64,000 bases of DNA from Maridesulfovibrio sp. (GTDB lineage Bacteria; Desulfobacterota; Desulfovibrionia; Desulfovibrionales; Desulfovibrionaceae): positions 1,963,501 through 2,027,500 of the forward strand of contig NZ_OY781616.1 of the NCBI RefSeq assembly GCF_963677005.1. Direction: 5' to 3'. Below, one piece after another: positions 9,069 through 18,945 of the stretch. Numbering within the stretch: the first letter of the stretch is position 1; every line of letters begins with the position of its first letter. A program made the position numbers and the translations under genes. The notes under the pieces are model-generated. The model was given only the letters and a program-made list of their open reading frames with translations. It was not told where the DNA came from and ran no database searches.

Positions 9069-9571
9069 TTCCCGGCCATCCTTGCAAATCTTCTTTCATT
9101 GAGGTGGCAGACTGCAATGGCCAGAGCATCTGTGGTGTCGTTTGCCCATCCGGTGTTCTTCACCCCCAGAATACGCTCGACCATGAAAGCGACCTGCGAC
9201 TTGTCGGCCCGCCCGGTCCCCACCAGATTCTGCTTCACCTTGGTGGGCTCGTATCCGGAGACAACGAGTCCGGAAACTGCACAGGCGGCCATTGCCGCCC
9301 CGCGGGCCTGCCCGAGCTTAAGGGCGGAAGCCGGGTTGGAGGCGACAAAAGCGTTCTCGATTGCCGCCTCGTCCGGTGAATACTCGGATATAAGCCCGGA
9401 TATACGTGAATATATCTGCCCGAGCCGGGCACACATGGGCTTCTTTGTATTTGTACGGATGGTTCCGGCATCCATCAGGACTACCTGCCCTGAAACTTCG
9501 CGAACAATACCATAACCGGTAACGCGGGTTCCGGGGTCTATGCCTATGATTACTATGCCGGAATCTCCCAT
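9065..9571 (-). CDS. ruvC: Crossover junction endodeoxyribonuclease RuvC
   Basis: RNase H-fold resolvase that cuts Holliday junctions symmetrically. The first catalytic Asp is in GIDPGTRVTGYG; the second acidic site is in AIENAFVASNPASALKLG; the C-terminal pair lies in KSQVAFM to DTTDALAIAVCH. Length 168. The ATG follows the yebC stop codon with no gap, and its ribosome site (GGAAGA) lies within the end of yebC. Confidence 0.96.
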   Translation of the reverse strand: MGDSGIVIIGIDPGTRVTGYGIVREVSGQVVLMDAGTIRTNTKKPMCARLGQIYSRISGLISEYSPDEAAIENAFVASNPASALKLGQARGAAMAACAVSGLVVSGYEPTKVKQNLVGTGRADKSQVAFMVERILGVKNTGWANDTTDALAIAVCHLNERRFARMAGK

Positions 9572-10318
9572 TTAATCTTCCAGTTCAGCCATAAGCTCAT
9601 CGGGAAAATCGGCGTTGAGGTACACGTTCTGCACATCATCGTTGTCTTCCAGTTTTTCCATGAGAGCCATGAGCTTCTTGGCGGTGGGGACGTCCACTTC
9701 AATAAGGTTTTTAGGTACAAAAGAGAGTTCGGACGACTCTGCTGCGCACTCTGCTTCCTCAAAAGCCTTCTGCACGGCCGAAAAATCTTCCGGTGCGCAA
9801 TGAACCTCAAGGGAGCCTTCTTCGGCGATAACGTCTTCCGCTCCGGCCTCAAGGCCGATCTCAAGAAGCTGGTCTTCGGTGAATTTTTCGGAGTCAAAGG
9901 ACATCACGCCCTTTTTGTCGAACATCCAGGCAACGCAGCCCGCTTCACCCATGGAACCGCCGCCCTTGCCGAGAATATGCCTTACTTCGGCAACGGTGCG
10001 GTTCTTGTTGTCGGTTGCGCCTTCGATGAGCACAGCCACACCGCCCGGTCCATAACCTTCGTACATGACTTCGCTGATATCGCCGCCGGCCAGTTCGCCG
10101 GTTCCTTTTTTGATGGCGGTATCAATCTTGTCGTTGGGCATGTTCACGGCCTTGGCCTTGGCAACGGCGAGACGCAGTGTGGCGTTCATTGCGGGGTCTC
10201 CGCCGCCTTTGGCGGCGATGATGATGTCTTTTGCCATCTTGGTGAAAATCTTGCCCCGTTTGGCGTCCTGTCTTCCTTTCCTGTGCTGTATGTTAGCCCA
10301 TTTACTGTGTCCGGCCAT
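9572..10318 (-). CDS. yebC: YebC/TACO1 family protein
   Basis: Cytoplasmic YebC/PmpR-family protein. Members were first described as transcription regulators; more recent family work links some to relief of ribosome stalling. The N-terminal signature [18 protein letters not shown] and the conserved [12 protein letters not shown] segment are clear. Length 248 is standard. A good AGGAGGA site precedes the ATG. It leads the ruvCAB operon, an association common in bacteria, but its direct role in recombination is not established. Confidence 0.95.
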   Translation of the reverse strand: MAGHSKWANIQHRKGRQDAKRGKIFTKMAKDIIIAAKGGGDPAMNATLRLAVAKAKAVNMPNDKIDTAIKKGTGELAGGDISEVMYEGYGPGGVAVLIEGATDNKNRTVAEVRHILGKGGGSMGEAGCVAWMFDKKGVMSFDSEKFTEDQLLEIGLEAGAEDVIAEEGSLEVHCAPEDFSAVQKAFEEAECAAESSELSFVPKNLIEVDVPTAKKLMALMEKLEDNDDVQNVYLNADFPDELMAELED

Positions 10319-10426
10319 TTATTCCTCCTGAAAATAATCATATCTCCCCGTCATCTTCCGGGGACTTCATTTCATATAACCTTAATATAAAGCTCCCGCG
10401 AACAGAGCCGATGGGAACGAATGTTC

Positions 10427-11026
10427 TTAACCTTCTCCGCCGAGAAAGCCAAGTCCTACAATAAAGATCTCCTTACTTTCCTGCCTTGAGCTTTTCGGCT
10501 TGAACGACTTTACCTTTGAAAACATTTTGCGCAGGGAATCCGTGTATTCCTTCACGTCCGGGCCTTCGAAAATCTTGACCACGAAATTGCCGCCCCTGCG
10601 GAGTCGGCTGGGGACAATATCACGTGCCCTTTCGCAGAGTTCAAGAGAATTGGCCTGATCGGTGAATTTGACCCCAGTGGTCTTCGGAGCCATGTCGCTT
10701 ATGATCAGATCATAAGGCAACTGCTTATCCATGGCTGCCAGCAGTTCCGGGGAATCTTCAAACACATCGGCCTGCAGAAAAACGGCATTTTCAGGAAACA
10801 CGGTATCTGTGGACTGTATGTCCACTCCCAGAACCCGGCCTGTTTCCCCTACTTTCTTGGCGGCAAAAAGCGTCCATGATCCGGGAGCGGCACCCAGATC
10901 CATAACGTTCAAGCCCTGGCCCAGAATTTTGAACCGCTTGTCCAGTTCCTGAAGTTTATATACAGAGCGGGCGGGATAATTATCCTTTTTGGCTCTTTTG
11001 AAGTAGTGATCTCTATACTGTTTCAT
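10427..11026 (-). CDS. rlmE: 23S rRNA (uridine-2'-O) methyltransferase RlmE/FtsJ
   Basis: SAM-dependent methyltransferase for a conserved uridine in the A-loop of 23S rRNA. The SAM-binding motif is [11 protein letters not shown], the catalytic Asp lies in [11 protein letters not shown], and the catalytic Lys in NFVVKIFEG, which completes the K-D-K-E set with an early Lys and a late Glu ([12 protein letters not shown]). Length 199 fits. It is upstream of yebC on the same strand with a 108-nt gap containing a short hairpin (10345-10364) without a T-run, so co-transcription is possible. Confidence 0.93.
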   Translation of the reverse strand: MKQYRDHYFKRAKKDNYPARSVYKLQELDKRFKILGQGLNVMDLGAAPGSWTLFAAKKVGETGRVLGVDIQSTDTVFPENAVFLQADVFEDSPELLAAMDKQLPYDLIISDMAPKTTGVKFTDQANSLELCERARDIVPSRLRRGGNFVVKIFEGPDVKEYTDSLRKMFSKVKSFKPKSSRQESKEIFIVGLGFLGGEG

Positions 11027-11131
11027 AACTCGAAATGGTTTGGCAGCAGGCCGGAGAAAGACTTTTCGGCCCGACTGCGCTATGGATACTGAAATTAACT
11101 TATTACGGCTGTCAAGCCAAGTCCGACAATC

Positions 11132-12610
11132 ATGCAGCGCCCCAAGAGAATACGTGTAAAAAACGAATCCGGTAGAATCCAGTCGCTACCTGAAGGAAAG
11201 GAGTACTTCCAGGACCTTGGGGGAACAGGCAGAACTCTGCTGCTCGGTCTTGGTCCAGTCCCTGAAAGCGCAACAGAACTGCTGCCCGAACCCGGACGAA
11301 TTTACTACGTGGAAAGCCCGGACTTTGAAAAACAGATTGAATTAAATAATCTCCCCAAGTCCTTTACTAGAATAACACCTGAAGAAATGGGTTCCGGGCA
11401 CGGCTTTCACATCTTTCTATACACACCCGGAAAAAAGCTGTTCCCTTCCTTCTGGGGGCCGATAATTTCAAAACTGGTGCTGGAACGCTCCGGCGTAACA
11501 GCCGGAAAACGAAGCAAAACCGCATGGCTCCCCGGCACCGAAAATTCTCTGCTGCTGCCGGAACTGTCCAGAGCGCTAAACAGCGCAGGATTCAGATACA
11601 GGGTTATCGCCCCGGATGCAATGCGCAATGATCTCCTCTCCATGCTGGACCGAGAACTTCCGGAACTGGTGATCTCGGTCAACTTCAACGGCCTGGACGC
11701 CAGCGGGGAAACATATTTCATGCTCCGCGAAGCCGGGGTAAAAACTGTTGTCTGGATGGTGGACAACCCTTTCCACATCATCTCGGGAATAAGATCGGAG
11801 TACTGGAAGCAGGTCCCGCTCATGGTTACGGACCATTGGTTTATCCCGCACCTGAAACAACTCGGAGCGTGCAGGGTGGAACACCTGCCCCTTGCCACGG
11901 ACCCGGCAATATTCAATCCCGGAGCAAAGCCCTACCCCGGACTTTCCGGACGCACTGTTTTCGTTGGCCGCTCCGGCTTCCCTGATAAAAAGACATTTTT
12001 CTCAGGCTGCTCTTTCAGTGACCGGGACCTTGCGGATGCCGTCTCAGCGATACAGACCGGAACAAAACCGGATTTCGAATGGTGGTGCGCCCATGACGGG
12101 CTGGTGGATTTCTGGCCGGACAGCGCAGTCAGGAAGACCGGTTTCAGGGCTGAACAGTCCGGCCTGCTGTGGCGGACAACAGCACTGCGGCAGGCAGGGG
12201 AAAGACTCACCCTTTTCGGGGATGACGGATGGAAAGACCATTTACCGACGGCTGATCTGCGGGGACCTGTGGATTACTATACGGTCCTGCCTTCGGTCTA
12301 CGCCGGAGCCGGACTGAACCTGAACATGACCAGCCCGCTGCTGCCCTACGGTCTGACCCAGCGCAATTTCGATGTCTGGGCGGCTGGCGGCATACTCATT
12401 TCCGACCGCACCCCGGGATTTTCGATCTTTCCAGCAGAAATCACCGGAGAGTGCACTTTCTCCTCCCCGGATGAAATTCCGGCACTCTGCGATAAGTTCC
12501 TCAGCTTTCCCAGCCTGGCTAAAACTCTTTCAAAAATTTGGCTCCGCCTGATCATGGAAAAGCACACGTACGAACATCGCCTAAACAACATACTGAATTT
12601 CATACACTAA
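11132..12610 (+). CDS. CgeB-like glycosyltransferase family protein
   Basis: Resembles the CgeB/DUF3880 family of GT-B glycosyltransferases. The N-terminal Rossmann-like part contains [10 protein letters not shown] and [11 protein letters not shown], typical of CgeB-type proteins. The C-terminal nucleotide-sugar side has [26 protein letters not shown] with a late Glu-containing segment. It is soluble with no signal peptide, 492 residues. Acceptor and sugar are unknown; surface polysaccharide or flagellar modification would be typical. It is divergent from rlmE across about 105 nt. The ribosome site before ATG 11132 is weak, so the start is uncertain. Confidence 0.7.
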   Translation: MQRPKRIRVKNESGRIQSLPEGKEYFQDLGGTGRTLLLGLGPVPESATELLPEPGRIYYVESPDFEKQIELNNLPKSFTRITPEEMGSGHGFHIFLYTPGKKLFPSFWGPIISKLVLERSGVTAGKRSKTAWLPGTENSLLLPELSRALNSAGFRYRVIAPDAMRNDLLSMLDRELPELVISVNFNGLDASGETYFMLREAGVKTVVWMVDNPFHIISGIRSEYWKQVPLMVTDHWFIPHLKQLGACRVEHLPLATDPAIFNPGAKPYPGLSGRTVFVGRSGFPDKKTFFSGCSFSDRDLADAVSAIQTGTKPDFEWWCAHDGLVDFWPDSAVRKTGFRAEQSGLLWRTTALRQAGERLTLFGDDGWKDHLPTADLRGPVDYYTVLPSVYAGAGLNLNMTSPLLPYGLTQRNFDVWAAGGILISDRTPGFSIFPAEITGECTFSSPDEIPALCDKFLSFPSLAKTLSKIWLRLIMEKHTYEHRLNNILNFIH

Positions 12611-12676
12611 ATCATAACATAGAAATTAGGCACATCTTTTGCTTAAACGCATCCGTAAACTCTACTCAAGGATGGT

Positions 12677-13348
12677 ATGGATATGCGCAGCAAATTATAC
12701 ATGCTTTTTACCCTGCTGACCCTCTGCTTTATGAGCGGATGTTCAGCAGGAGTGCTTATCCCGCCTCTTCCAGGTCCGATGATGATACCGTCCTCTGTCG
12801 GGACCGCAATCAATGCCTATTCAATCGGAACGGACGAACGCGGCTTTCAAACCATCATTGAAGACGAAATGCTTGAAACAACCATACAGGCAGCCATTCT
12901 TGAGGAAGCAGGACTGGAGATAATGGACCTGAGTACATACTCATACAACGGGCATGTGTATATAGTCGGCAGGTATGATGAAAAGCAGGATATTCAACGC
13001 ATCCGGAAAATAGTAAAAAATTCCGGAAAAGCGAACTCGCTTACAACATATCTGTTTGCTGATCGAGGTGATGCGGAGTGCAATTCGGCAACCGACTACA
13101 TGCTGCAGATGGAAGTCAAGGCCGCCCTGCTGGACGATCCTTCAGTATGGGGAACCAACTTTGCGGTCAAGTCAGTCGGATGCAACATCATCCTGCTGGG
13201 GCGGGTCGGGAATATAAACGAAGCAGTGGCAGCTAAACAGATCGCAGCACGCATAAAGGGAGTGCGCTCTGTTAAGTCCTTCATCCGCGCAACACATCAG
13301 AACAGATACTCAAATCAGGAAAGACGCATCGCCGCAGCTTTGGAATAA
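12677..13348 (+). CDS. BON-domain lipoprotein
   Basis: Predicted lipoprotein with lipobox LCFMSGC near residue 22 and then two BON-like modules (about 60-125 and 145-210). The second shows the usual pattern ending in IKGVRSVKSFIRA. BON proteins of this type (OsmY/DolP relatives) sit at the outer membrane or in the periplasm and bind lipid surfaces. A late Cys pair (about 136 and 170) could form a disulfide. ATG 12677 follows AAGGA; ATG 12683 is an alternative. It ends at a strong terminator shared with the GntR gene. Confidence 0.8.
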   Translation: MDMRSKLYMLFTLLTLCFMSGCSAGVLIPPLPGPMMIPSSVGTAINAYSIGTDERGFQTIIEDEMLETTIQAAILEEAGLEIMDLSTYSYNGHVYIVGRYDEKQDIQRIRKIVKNSGKANSLTTYLFADRGDAECNSATDYMLQMEVKAALLDDPSVWGTNFAVKSVGCNIILLGRVGNINEAVAAKQIAARIKGVRSVKSFIRATHQNRYSNQERRIAAALE

Positions 13349-13350
13349 AA

Positions 13351-13377
13351 AGCCGGTAACCCAGAAAGCTACCGGCT
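13351..13377. terminator. Bidirectional terminator between BON lipoprotein and GntR genes
   Basis: Eight-bp stem AGCCGGTA/TACCGGCT (13351-13358, 13370-13377). The minus-strand side is followed by TTTTATT, the plus-strand side by a short GTTT. Confidence 0.8.
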
Positions 13378-13385
13378 GTTTATCA

Positions 13386-14039
13386 TCAGGAAGCCATTTC
13401 ACAATCGCTTTTGCATATAAAATGCTGCCGCAACCGCTCCTTGGTGAGATCAATGTCTCCGGTTTCAATCGCCGCCACTATATATTCATGTTTTTCAGCA
13501 TAGTCGGACAGCCCGCTGTTCAAATGGATTTTCCTTTCCGCCAACGTATAAACCCAGTAATCGTTGGAAAGAATTTCCCATGCTCTGATAAGCGAGTTAT
13601 TACCTGAGGACCGTACAATTCTTCGATGAAATTCAATATCCGATTTTCGGATGACATCAATATCTCGTTTGGCCACGCCGGATTTCATGATTTCTACAAC
13701 ACTATATAGGTCAGCTACATCAATGGAGTTTCTCTGGAGTGCCCAACCTACAGCAATGGGCTCAATTTCACGCCGCACTGCTATATAATCGTACATCTCC
13801 TTTTCAGAAAAAACCTTGACCCTGGATCCCTTGTAGGGTTCAGCCTCGACAAACCCTTTTGCAGTCAAATCCCTTATCGCTTCGCGAACAGCTCCCTGAC
13901 TGACATTAAGTTCCCGGGAAATCCTGGTTTCAACTATTTTAGCTCCTGGTTTAAGGTTGCCGGTCAGAATGCAGTTAACTATATGTTCAACGACATCATC
14001 CCGTAATACTCGACGCTTGATTCCAGCATTATTGTTCAT
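13386..14039 (-). CDS. GntR-family regulator, FadR subfamily with FCD domain
   Basis: Transcription regulator with an N-terminal winged helix (about 8-75, including SRELNVSQGAVREAIRDL) and a C-terminal all-helical FCD ligand domain. The FCD metal-binding pattern is present: a central Asp/His in SDIEFHRRIV, a His in KHEYIVAAI and a His in LRQHF. Such proteins usually sense carboxylates. Length 217. Target genes are not obvious: the nearest upstream gene is a sensor kinase more than 500 nt away. A palindrome at 14293-14312 is a candidate self-operator. Confidence 0.85.
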   Translation of the reverse strand: MNNNAGIKRRVLRDDVVEHIVNCILTGNLKPGAKIVETRISRELNVSQGAVREAIRDLTAKGFVEAEPYKGSRVKVFSEKEMYDYIAVRREIEPIAVGWALQRNSIDVADLYSVVEIMKSGVAKRDIDVIRKSDIEFHRRIVRSSGNNSLIRAWEILSNDYWVYTLAERKIHLNSGLSDYAEKHEYIVAAIETGDIDLTKERLRQHFICKSDCEMAS

Positions 14040-14598
14040 ACATTCTACCCCTTAGGCACGGCAAAGCATTGCCGCAAGTGTACATCCCCCCCAATTAATG
14101 CAGTTAATCATTAGGTTAATACTAACAGTTTTCGCAACAAGATCAACCCTGACATACCAGCATATATAATATATTAATTTTGCACACTTTAAAACGACAC
14201 TATTATTATTATCTTTCAAAAGTACTGAACCATTCACTAAACAACGACAAAGTGTAAGATGCAAATTTTACAAACAAAATACAAACAATTAAGTACAGTA
14301 CAACTGTACTGTCACGGCTATCAACTACTGACAGCACAACATACGAACTAAATTATTACACTCTAATTCTGTGATGAAGACCTTGGAAACATAATTTATG
14401 AATTCAAACATGATAACCACAAACAACATGAGGGAGAGCAAGTCGATTATGAAGCGGGAATTGAGATTAAATAGACGCCATTAGGGAATAAAATCTGCTT
14501 TGACCAACAAAGAGCAACAAAAAAACAACTTCTGTCTTATTTGAAACAAACAGCAGGCAACAAGTAAATGGATGGCGGCAAAAAAGACTGCGTCGAAA
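14040..14598. promoter_or_regulatory. 559-nt AT-rich region with a palindrome, no gene seen
   Basis: No supported ORF. The region should hold the GntR promoter. The most marked structure is an overlapping double palindrome: GTACAGT/ACTGTAC (14293-14299 with 14303-14309), which can also be read as ACAGTAC/GTACTGT (14295-14301 with 14306-14312). It lies about 260 nt upstream of the regulator start, somewhat far for simple autoregulation. Confidence 0.35.
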
Positions 14599-16875
14599 TC
14601 AGCCTTGTGCGGAGACCGCAGGAAGTCTGATTGTGAACTTAGACCCCTTTCCGGGCTCGGATTCAACCAGAAATTCACCATCATGATTCCGGGTAATGAT
14701 AAAATAGGAAACGGACAATCCCAACCCGGTGCCAAGCCCTACACGTTTGGTGGTATAGAAAGGTTCAAAGACCCTTTTCCTTATATCTTCGGGCATTCCC
14801 GGGCCGTTGTCTTCCACTTCTATCATTACAAACGCACCATCCCTGCGGGTCCTCAGGGTTATGCACGGGCGTTCCTCATCATATTCCTTATCGGCCATGG
14901 CCTGAGCCGCGTTTTTGAATATGTTCAGGAAGACCTGTTCAATCTCCGTCTCCGTAATGCTGACCTGGGGCAACCCCTGCTCGTAATCACGGCGGATATC
15001 AATGGTCTTGAAATCGTATTTCTTTTTCAGATCGTAGTCATTTCCCGCAAGGCTGAGGGCTTTTTCAAGTATGCCCTTCACGTTCATAACAGCCCTGGAC
15101 GACTCGCTCTTGCGACTGAATTCCAGCATGTTACGCACAATGCGCGCAGCCCGGCGTCCGGCATCGCTGATACCACGCAGGTATCCAAGAATTCCGCGCC
15201 GATCCAGATACTCGTGGACAACATTCAGATCAAGCCCCAGTTCGGAGGCAACTTCCATATTCTTTGAAAGTGACGGGGAAAGCCTTCTCTCCGTACCCTG
15301 GACACCGGAAAGAACCGCACCCAGAGGGTTGTTGATCTCATGTGCCATACCGGCAGCCAGGCCGCCGACAGACATCATCTTCTCCGTCTGTATCATCATG
15401 TCTTCAAGTCTGGATTTCATTGTCACATCATCCAGAAGAATAACTGCGCCCCGGCCTTCATCACTGCCCAGCAGCGGATATATTTTAATATTCTTGTATT
15501 GAACTTCTCCATCAAAATTGAACGGAATCTTATTTTTTTCCAATACCTCAAGGCGATCAAGAGATTCTTCGATAAGGCCCATCTCCTCTGCAAGCTGCGG
15601 GAAACAATCAAGCAGGGGGGCACCCTTAACCTCTTCAAAAGCTCTGCCTGTCTCTTCTTCCGCGGAACGGTTCCACTGATTTATACGGATATTTTCATCA
15701 ACTCCGACCAGAACTGTGGGCATGGAATCAATGGTATTTTTCAGCAGATTGCGCAGTCTGCCCAGTTCTGTTTCGGCCACAACCCGCTCGGTGGCATCGT
15801 AGGCTATTCCCAGAAAAGAAGTCACGGTTCCATCGCTGTCCCGGACTATAACCTTACTTTCTTCAAGCCAGTATACACGCCCTGTCAGGTCAATTATCCG
15901 ATAGGTCTGCAGAAAATGATCAACGCCGTAATCGACATAATGTGAGACCTCTGCCTCAACCCTCTCAAGGTCCTCGGGATGAATAACATCAATATATTTC
16001 AATCTACCGGAAAGAAAGTCGTCTGCACTCAGCCCTAACTGGGAAACATTCTGCGAAACAAGCTCGACAGGCCATCCGGCCTCGTTCCGCCACTTGAAAA
16101 GAACCACAGGACTCTTTTCCACAATCATATTGGATTCTTTCAGGGCCTCTTCCGCGCGCTTTCTCTCTGCAATATCCCTGATCAGGTTCAAACGCATCTC
16201 GTTGAAGGCCTGCACAACCCGGTCTATCTCGTCAGGCTTCCTGTTTTTTCTGCGCCTGTTTAATACAAGCCTGCGGTCAAGCTTAGTTATATCCATCTCC
16301 TGGGCGTACTCGGCCATGGTCTGCAGATGCCGGGTAACCATGTAGTGAATAATAACAAGAATGAACATGGCCACAAGGAATGTCTTAACCCCCTGTGTCA
16401 GCAGTACAACAAAAACCCTCATCCGCAAACGGTTGAATACGTTGTCCAGTCCGGCAACAGCCTTCAGTTGCCCTACGTCCATTCTCTTTCCGTCGACAAC
16501 GTGGGTAAGTGGAAAAACCCTCTCGATAATATTGTTGTTCGACGGCATGGTTCCTACGGTGGCAACAGGCTCCACCGCACCGAAGGACATCTCCACAACT
16601 TCAAGGTAGCGCATACCGGGAAGCTTCAGGGCTCCCTCAAGCTGGATTTTCACATGGTCAATATTTATATCCCAAAGGCTTGCAGCTATAGTATTCAGGT
16701 AGCTCTGCTCTATCTGCCCCATACCTTTCCGGATTTCCGACACATCACTCCTGTACTCCATGTATAGCTGCACACTTGTACCGATAATGGTAAAGAACGA
16801 GCTGCAGATAAGGATATAAACAAGGAGCCTGTACGGGAGGACCTGTCCTTTGCGAATTCGAAAAAAACTGCGCAT
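14599..16875 (-). CDS. Membrane sensor histidine kinase with HAMP and two PAS domains
   Basis: Orphan sensor kinase. TM1 is about 14-36, followed by an extracytoplasmic domain (37-155) with SLWDIN, a hallmark of one class of ligand sensors. TM2 (155-180) leads to HAMP (180-235), PAS1 (245-365), PAS2 (375-485), a HisKA dimerisation segment with phospho-acceptor His512 in AHEINNP, and HATPase_c with N box NIFKNAAQAM, G1 DNGPGMP and G2 GTGLGLS. No response regulator is adjacent, so its partner is encoded elsewhere. ATG 16875 (758 residues) follows GGTGGAG; an in-frame GTG at 16884 lacks a site. Confidence 0.92.
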   Translation of the reverse strand: MRSFFRIRKGQVLPYRLLVYILICSSFFTIIGTSVQLYMEYRSDVSEIRKGMGQIEQSYLNTIAASLWDINIDHVKIQLEGALKLPGMRYLEVVEMSFGAVEPVATVGTMPSNNNIIERVFPLTHVVDGKRMDVGQLKAVAGLDNVFNRLRMRVFVVLLTQGVKTFLVAMFILVIIHYMVTRHLQTMAEYAQEMDITKLDRRLVLNRRRKNRKPDEIDRVVQAFNEMRLNLIRDIAERKRAEEALKESNMIVEKSPVVLFKWRNEAGWPVELVSQNVSQLGLSADDFLSGRLKYIDVIHPEDLERVEAEVSHYVDYGVDHFLQTYRIIDLTGRVYWLEESKVIVRDSDGTVTSFLGIAYDATERVVAETELGRLRNLLKNTIDSMPTVLVGVDENIRINQWNRSAEEETGRAFEEVKGAPLLDCFPQLAEEMGLIEESLDRLEVLEKNKIPFNFDGEVQYKNIKIYPLLGSDEGRGAVILLDDVTMKSRLEDMMIQTEKMMSVGGLAAGMAHEINNPLGAVLSGVQGTERRLSPSLSKNMEVASELGLDLNVVHEYLDRRGILGYLRGISDAGRRAARIVRNMLEFSRKSESSRAVMNVKGILEKALSLAGNDYDLKKKYDFKTIDIRRDYEQGLPQVSITETEIEQVFLNIFKNAAQAMADKEYDEERPCITLRTRRDGAFVMIEVEDNGPGMPEDIRKRVFEPFYTTKRVGLGTGLGLSVSYFIITRNHDGEFLVESEPGKGSKFTIRLPAVSAQG

Positions 16876-17100
16876 ATACTCCACCGGATGATATCAGCTG
16901 GTCAATAAAACACTTTTCAAAGTGAACACACTGTAGCATAGACTTTCACGAATTGCTAAACTATTCACAGGCAAACCGTCCCGGTCTTACCTTTACTTTT
17001 GGCTTGAAATAACACAATCCTTGGCTTTTACTGAAACAAAGAAAACGTTGCTTTTCAACAGAAATTTCGGAAAGACAATATATATTTAACCGGTTATGCT

Positions 17101-18177
17101 ATGGACAACATGAAACCAAGCTATGCAAGCTCAAAAAAGCTTCACATCATCACGATGACCTTTATTACACTCCTGCTTATGGCCTTCATTACCGGGAGGG
17201 CGCATGGTTCGGAGACACCTTCCTACAGTGAAAAGACAGGTGACGCGGCAATTATGAAATTCAAACCGGCTACGCCCTTTACCGGCTCTGCCAGGGAAAA
17301 AGATCTACAACCGCCAAAACTGGCGGACATTCCGTCATCGAAAGAAGTAACACCATGGAAGGCTGATGAAATTCCTCCATCCCCTGAGCTTAAGGAGATT
17401 ATAGAAAAGGTAAGAAACCAAAGTCTCCCCAAGGCACGCAAGCCCCGCCATAGAGAAGATGAAGAGGTCTCCAGCAAATCGCTCGAAATAATAAGAGCAG
17501 GGGCAAAAACGCTCACGGCAGAAGAAATACAACCGTCCGAAGCGCTGGAATCAGTCCTGCAGGCGTACCGTAACGGAAGTCTTGCATACACACATAGAAG
17601 TTTCAATCCCGAAGACATACGCGAAATGGTTTTCTACCATCAACCGTATGCGGATGTTAATCTGCAATCCATATTTGACATGACCGTACTTACCAGCGGC
17701 CATGACATATTTCTGTCACTGGGACTGACCCCGCTGGAACAATTCAGTAAAACCGAAACTGAAACCAGATCCGACAAATTAAAAGAATTACGACAGACCA
17801 TAGACATATTCAAAGCAAGAGATGCCAAAGAATCCGCAGAGCAGCTTGAAGAAGGCAATCAACTGGGCAGCAGGCAGAAACAGGCGCAAACGGATCTGCA
17901 CCGCTGGTTTAATATGAAGCAGGTCATGGATTTTCTGGGCATCAGGCGCAAAGACGAGACAAAGGACAATTACGGGGAAATGGCGTCAGCCTTCCGCCTG
18001 TACAAACAGTGGGTCCAACGCTGGGAAAAAATGGACAGGTACGTCAAGCAGCAGAAATCCCAGAACATCAAACTGGACAAATACATGACTCCGCACAAGT
18101 GGGACACCGGGCCATCAAGCCGTCAGCTGCAGATATCCCCGTACGGTGGAGATCTTATTCAGACTTTGCCGTACTAA
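17101..18177 (+). CDS. Uncharacterised exported protein
   Basis: Not recognised. The N-terminus has a basic stretch and a hydrophobic core (about 14-34) ending near GRAHG, consistent with a Sec signal peptide, so the protein is probably periplasmic. The mature part is hydrophilic and rich in Lys, Glu and Pro, with a likely coiled-coil region around 220-265. Two short similar segments recur: ADEIPPSPELKEIIEKV near 88 and AEEIQPSEALESVLQAY near 140, suggesting an internal repeat. No cysteines are visible in the mature region. No clear ribosome site precedes ATG 17101; the in-frame ATG at 17110 is an alternative. Confidence 0.65.
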   Translation: MDNMKPSYASSKKLHIITMTFITLLLMAFITGRAHGSETPSYSEKTGDAAIMKFKPATPFTGSAREKDLQPPKLADIPSSKEVTPWKADEIPPSPELKEIIEKVRNQSLPKARKPRHREDEEVSSKSLEIIRAGAKTLTAEEIQPSEALESVLQAYRNGSLAYTHRSFNPEDIREMVFYHQPYADVNLQSIFDMTVLTSGHDIFLSLGLTPLEQFSKTETETRSDKLKELRQTIDIFKARDAKESAEQLEEGNQLGSRQKQAQTDLHRWFNMKQVMDFLGIRRKDETKDNYGEMASAFRLYKQWVQRWEKMDRYVKQQKSQNIKLDKYMTPHKWDTGPSSRQLQISPYGGDLIQTLPY

Positions 18178-18189
18178 AACAGCAGAAAG

Positions 18190-18227
18190 TCCCGGCACAT
18201 GATGACATTTCCGGTTTCCTGCCGGGA
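18190..18227. terminator. Probable terminator between convergent genes
   Basis: Eight-bp inverted repeat TCCCGGCA/TGCCGGGA (18190-18197, 18220-18227) with a 22-nt loop, followed on the plus strand by ACAATTTT. It separates the exported-protein gene from the Lrp gene. Confidence 0.5.
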
Positions 18228-18253
18228 ACAATTTTCCCGAGGCTGGCGCAGCA

Positions 18254-18715
18254 TCAGACCCTGTGTTCGGCCCATTTGTTTATAGCATCAAGAAACATGA
18301 ACGTTTCCGTAGACTTGATACCTCCGAGATTGGAAAGGTCATCCACGAGAAACTGCCGAAAAGCGTTTCGTGACGGGACAAAGACTTCTACCAGAAGGTC
18401 GAACCGCCCGGAAACGTTTATTACGGACTGTACCCCGCTTACCCTGGATATTCTTTCCATGATGTCTTTGTTCGCTCTTTCATCGAGATTGATCCCGACT
18501 AGGGCAATAAGGCTGTTTTCAAAATAGAGAGGATTTACAGAAGCGGTAATACGCAGATAATCGTGCTTTATCATTCTCTCCGTACGCAAGCGAACAGTTC
18601 CGTCCGAAACTCCGAGTTTACGGGCGATATTTTTATATGACTCCCGCCCATTACATTGTAATTCTTCAATAATTTTACGATCAACATCATCTAGAACTAG
18701 AGGCCTGTCTTTCAC
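18254..18715 (-). CDS. Lrp/AsnC-family transcription regulator
   Basis: Feast/famine regulator with an N-terminal helix-turn-helix (LDDVDRKIIEELQCNGRE to GVSDGTVRLRTERM) and a C-terminal RAM ligand domain (about 70-145). The frame is open upstream to 18772, but GTG 18715 has an AAGGAGAT site 5 nt ahead and gives 153 residues, the usual size. It is divergent from kbl-tdh with 230 nt between, which strongly suggests it controls threonine/glycine catabolism; the amino-acid effector is unknown. Confidence 0.9.
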   Translation of the reverse strand: MKDRPLVLDDVDRKIIEELQCNGRESYKNIARKLGVSDGTVRLRTERMIKHDYLRITASVNPLYFENSLIALVGINLDERANKDIMERISRVSGVQSVINVSGRFDLLVEVFVPSRNAFRQFLVDDLSNLGGIKSTETFMFLDAINKWAEHRV

Positions 18716-18875
18716 TCTATATCTCCTTTTTTCAAAACAACTTGTCATTTTACCTGATAACGCAATATACATAGTGGCAAAATAACAAATCCGTCAATCA
18801 AGCTCTTTTAACCCAAAAAACAACTTTTTCTGGAATATTTTACTTATTTCAAAATATATTGACTATTTTTTTTGC

Positions 18876-18905
18876 TTGACAATAATATGCATGTAGTTTT
18901 TTAAA
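18876..18905 (+). promoter_or_regulatory. Promoter of the kbl-tdh operon
   Basis: Perfect TTGACA (18876-18881), then 18 nt, then TTTAAA (18900-18905, 4 of 6). The surroundings are AT-rich, as expected for an Lrp-controlled promoter. Confidence 0.5.
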
Positions 18906-18945
18906 TAATACGTAACAACACAGTTTCTGAACAGGAGAGAAGTAT

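Noticed and set aside
17087..17096. TAACCGGTTA palindrome before the exported-protein gene
   Set aside because: Perfect but short, overlapping the start region; too little to claim an operator.
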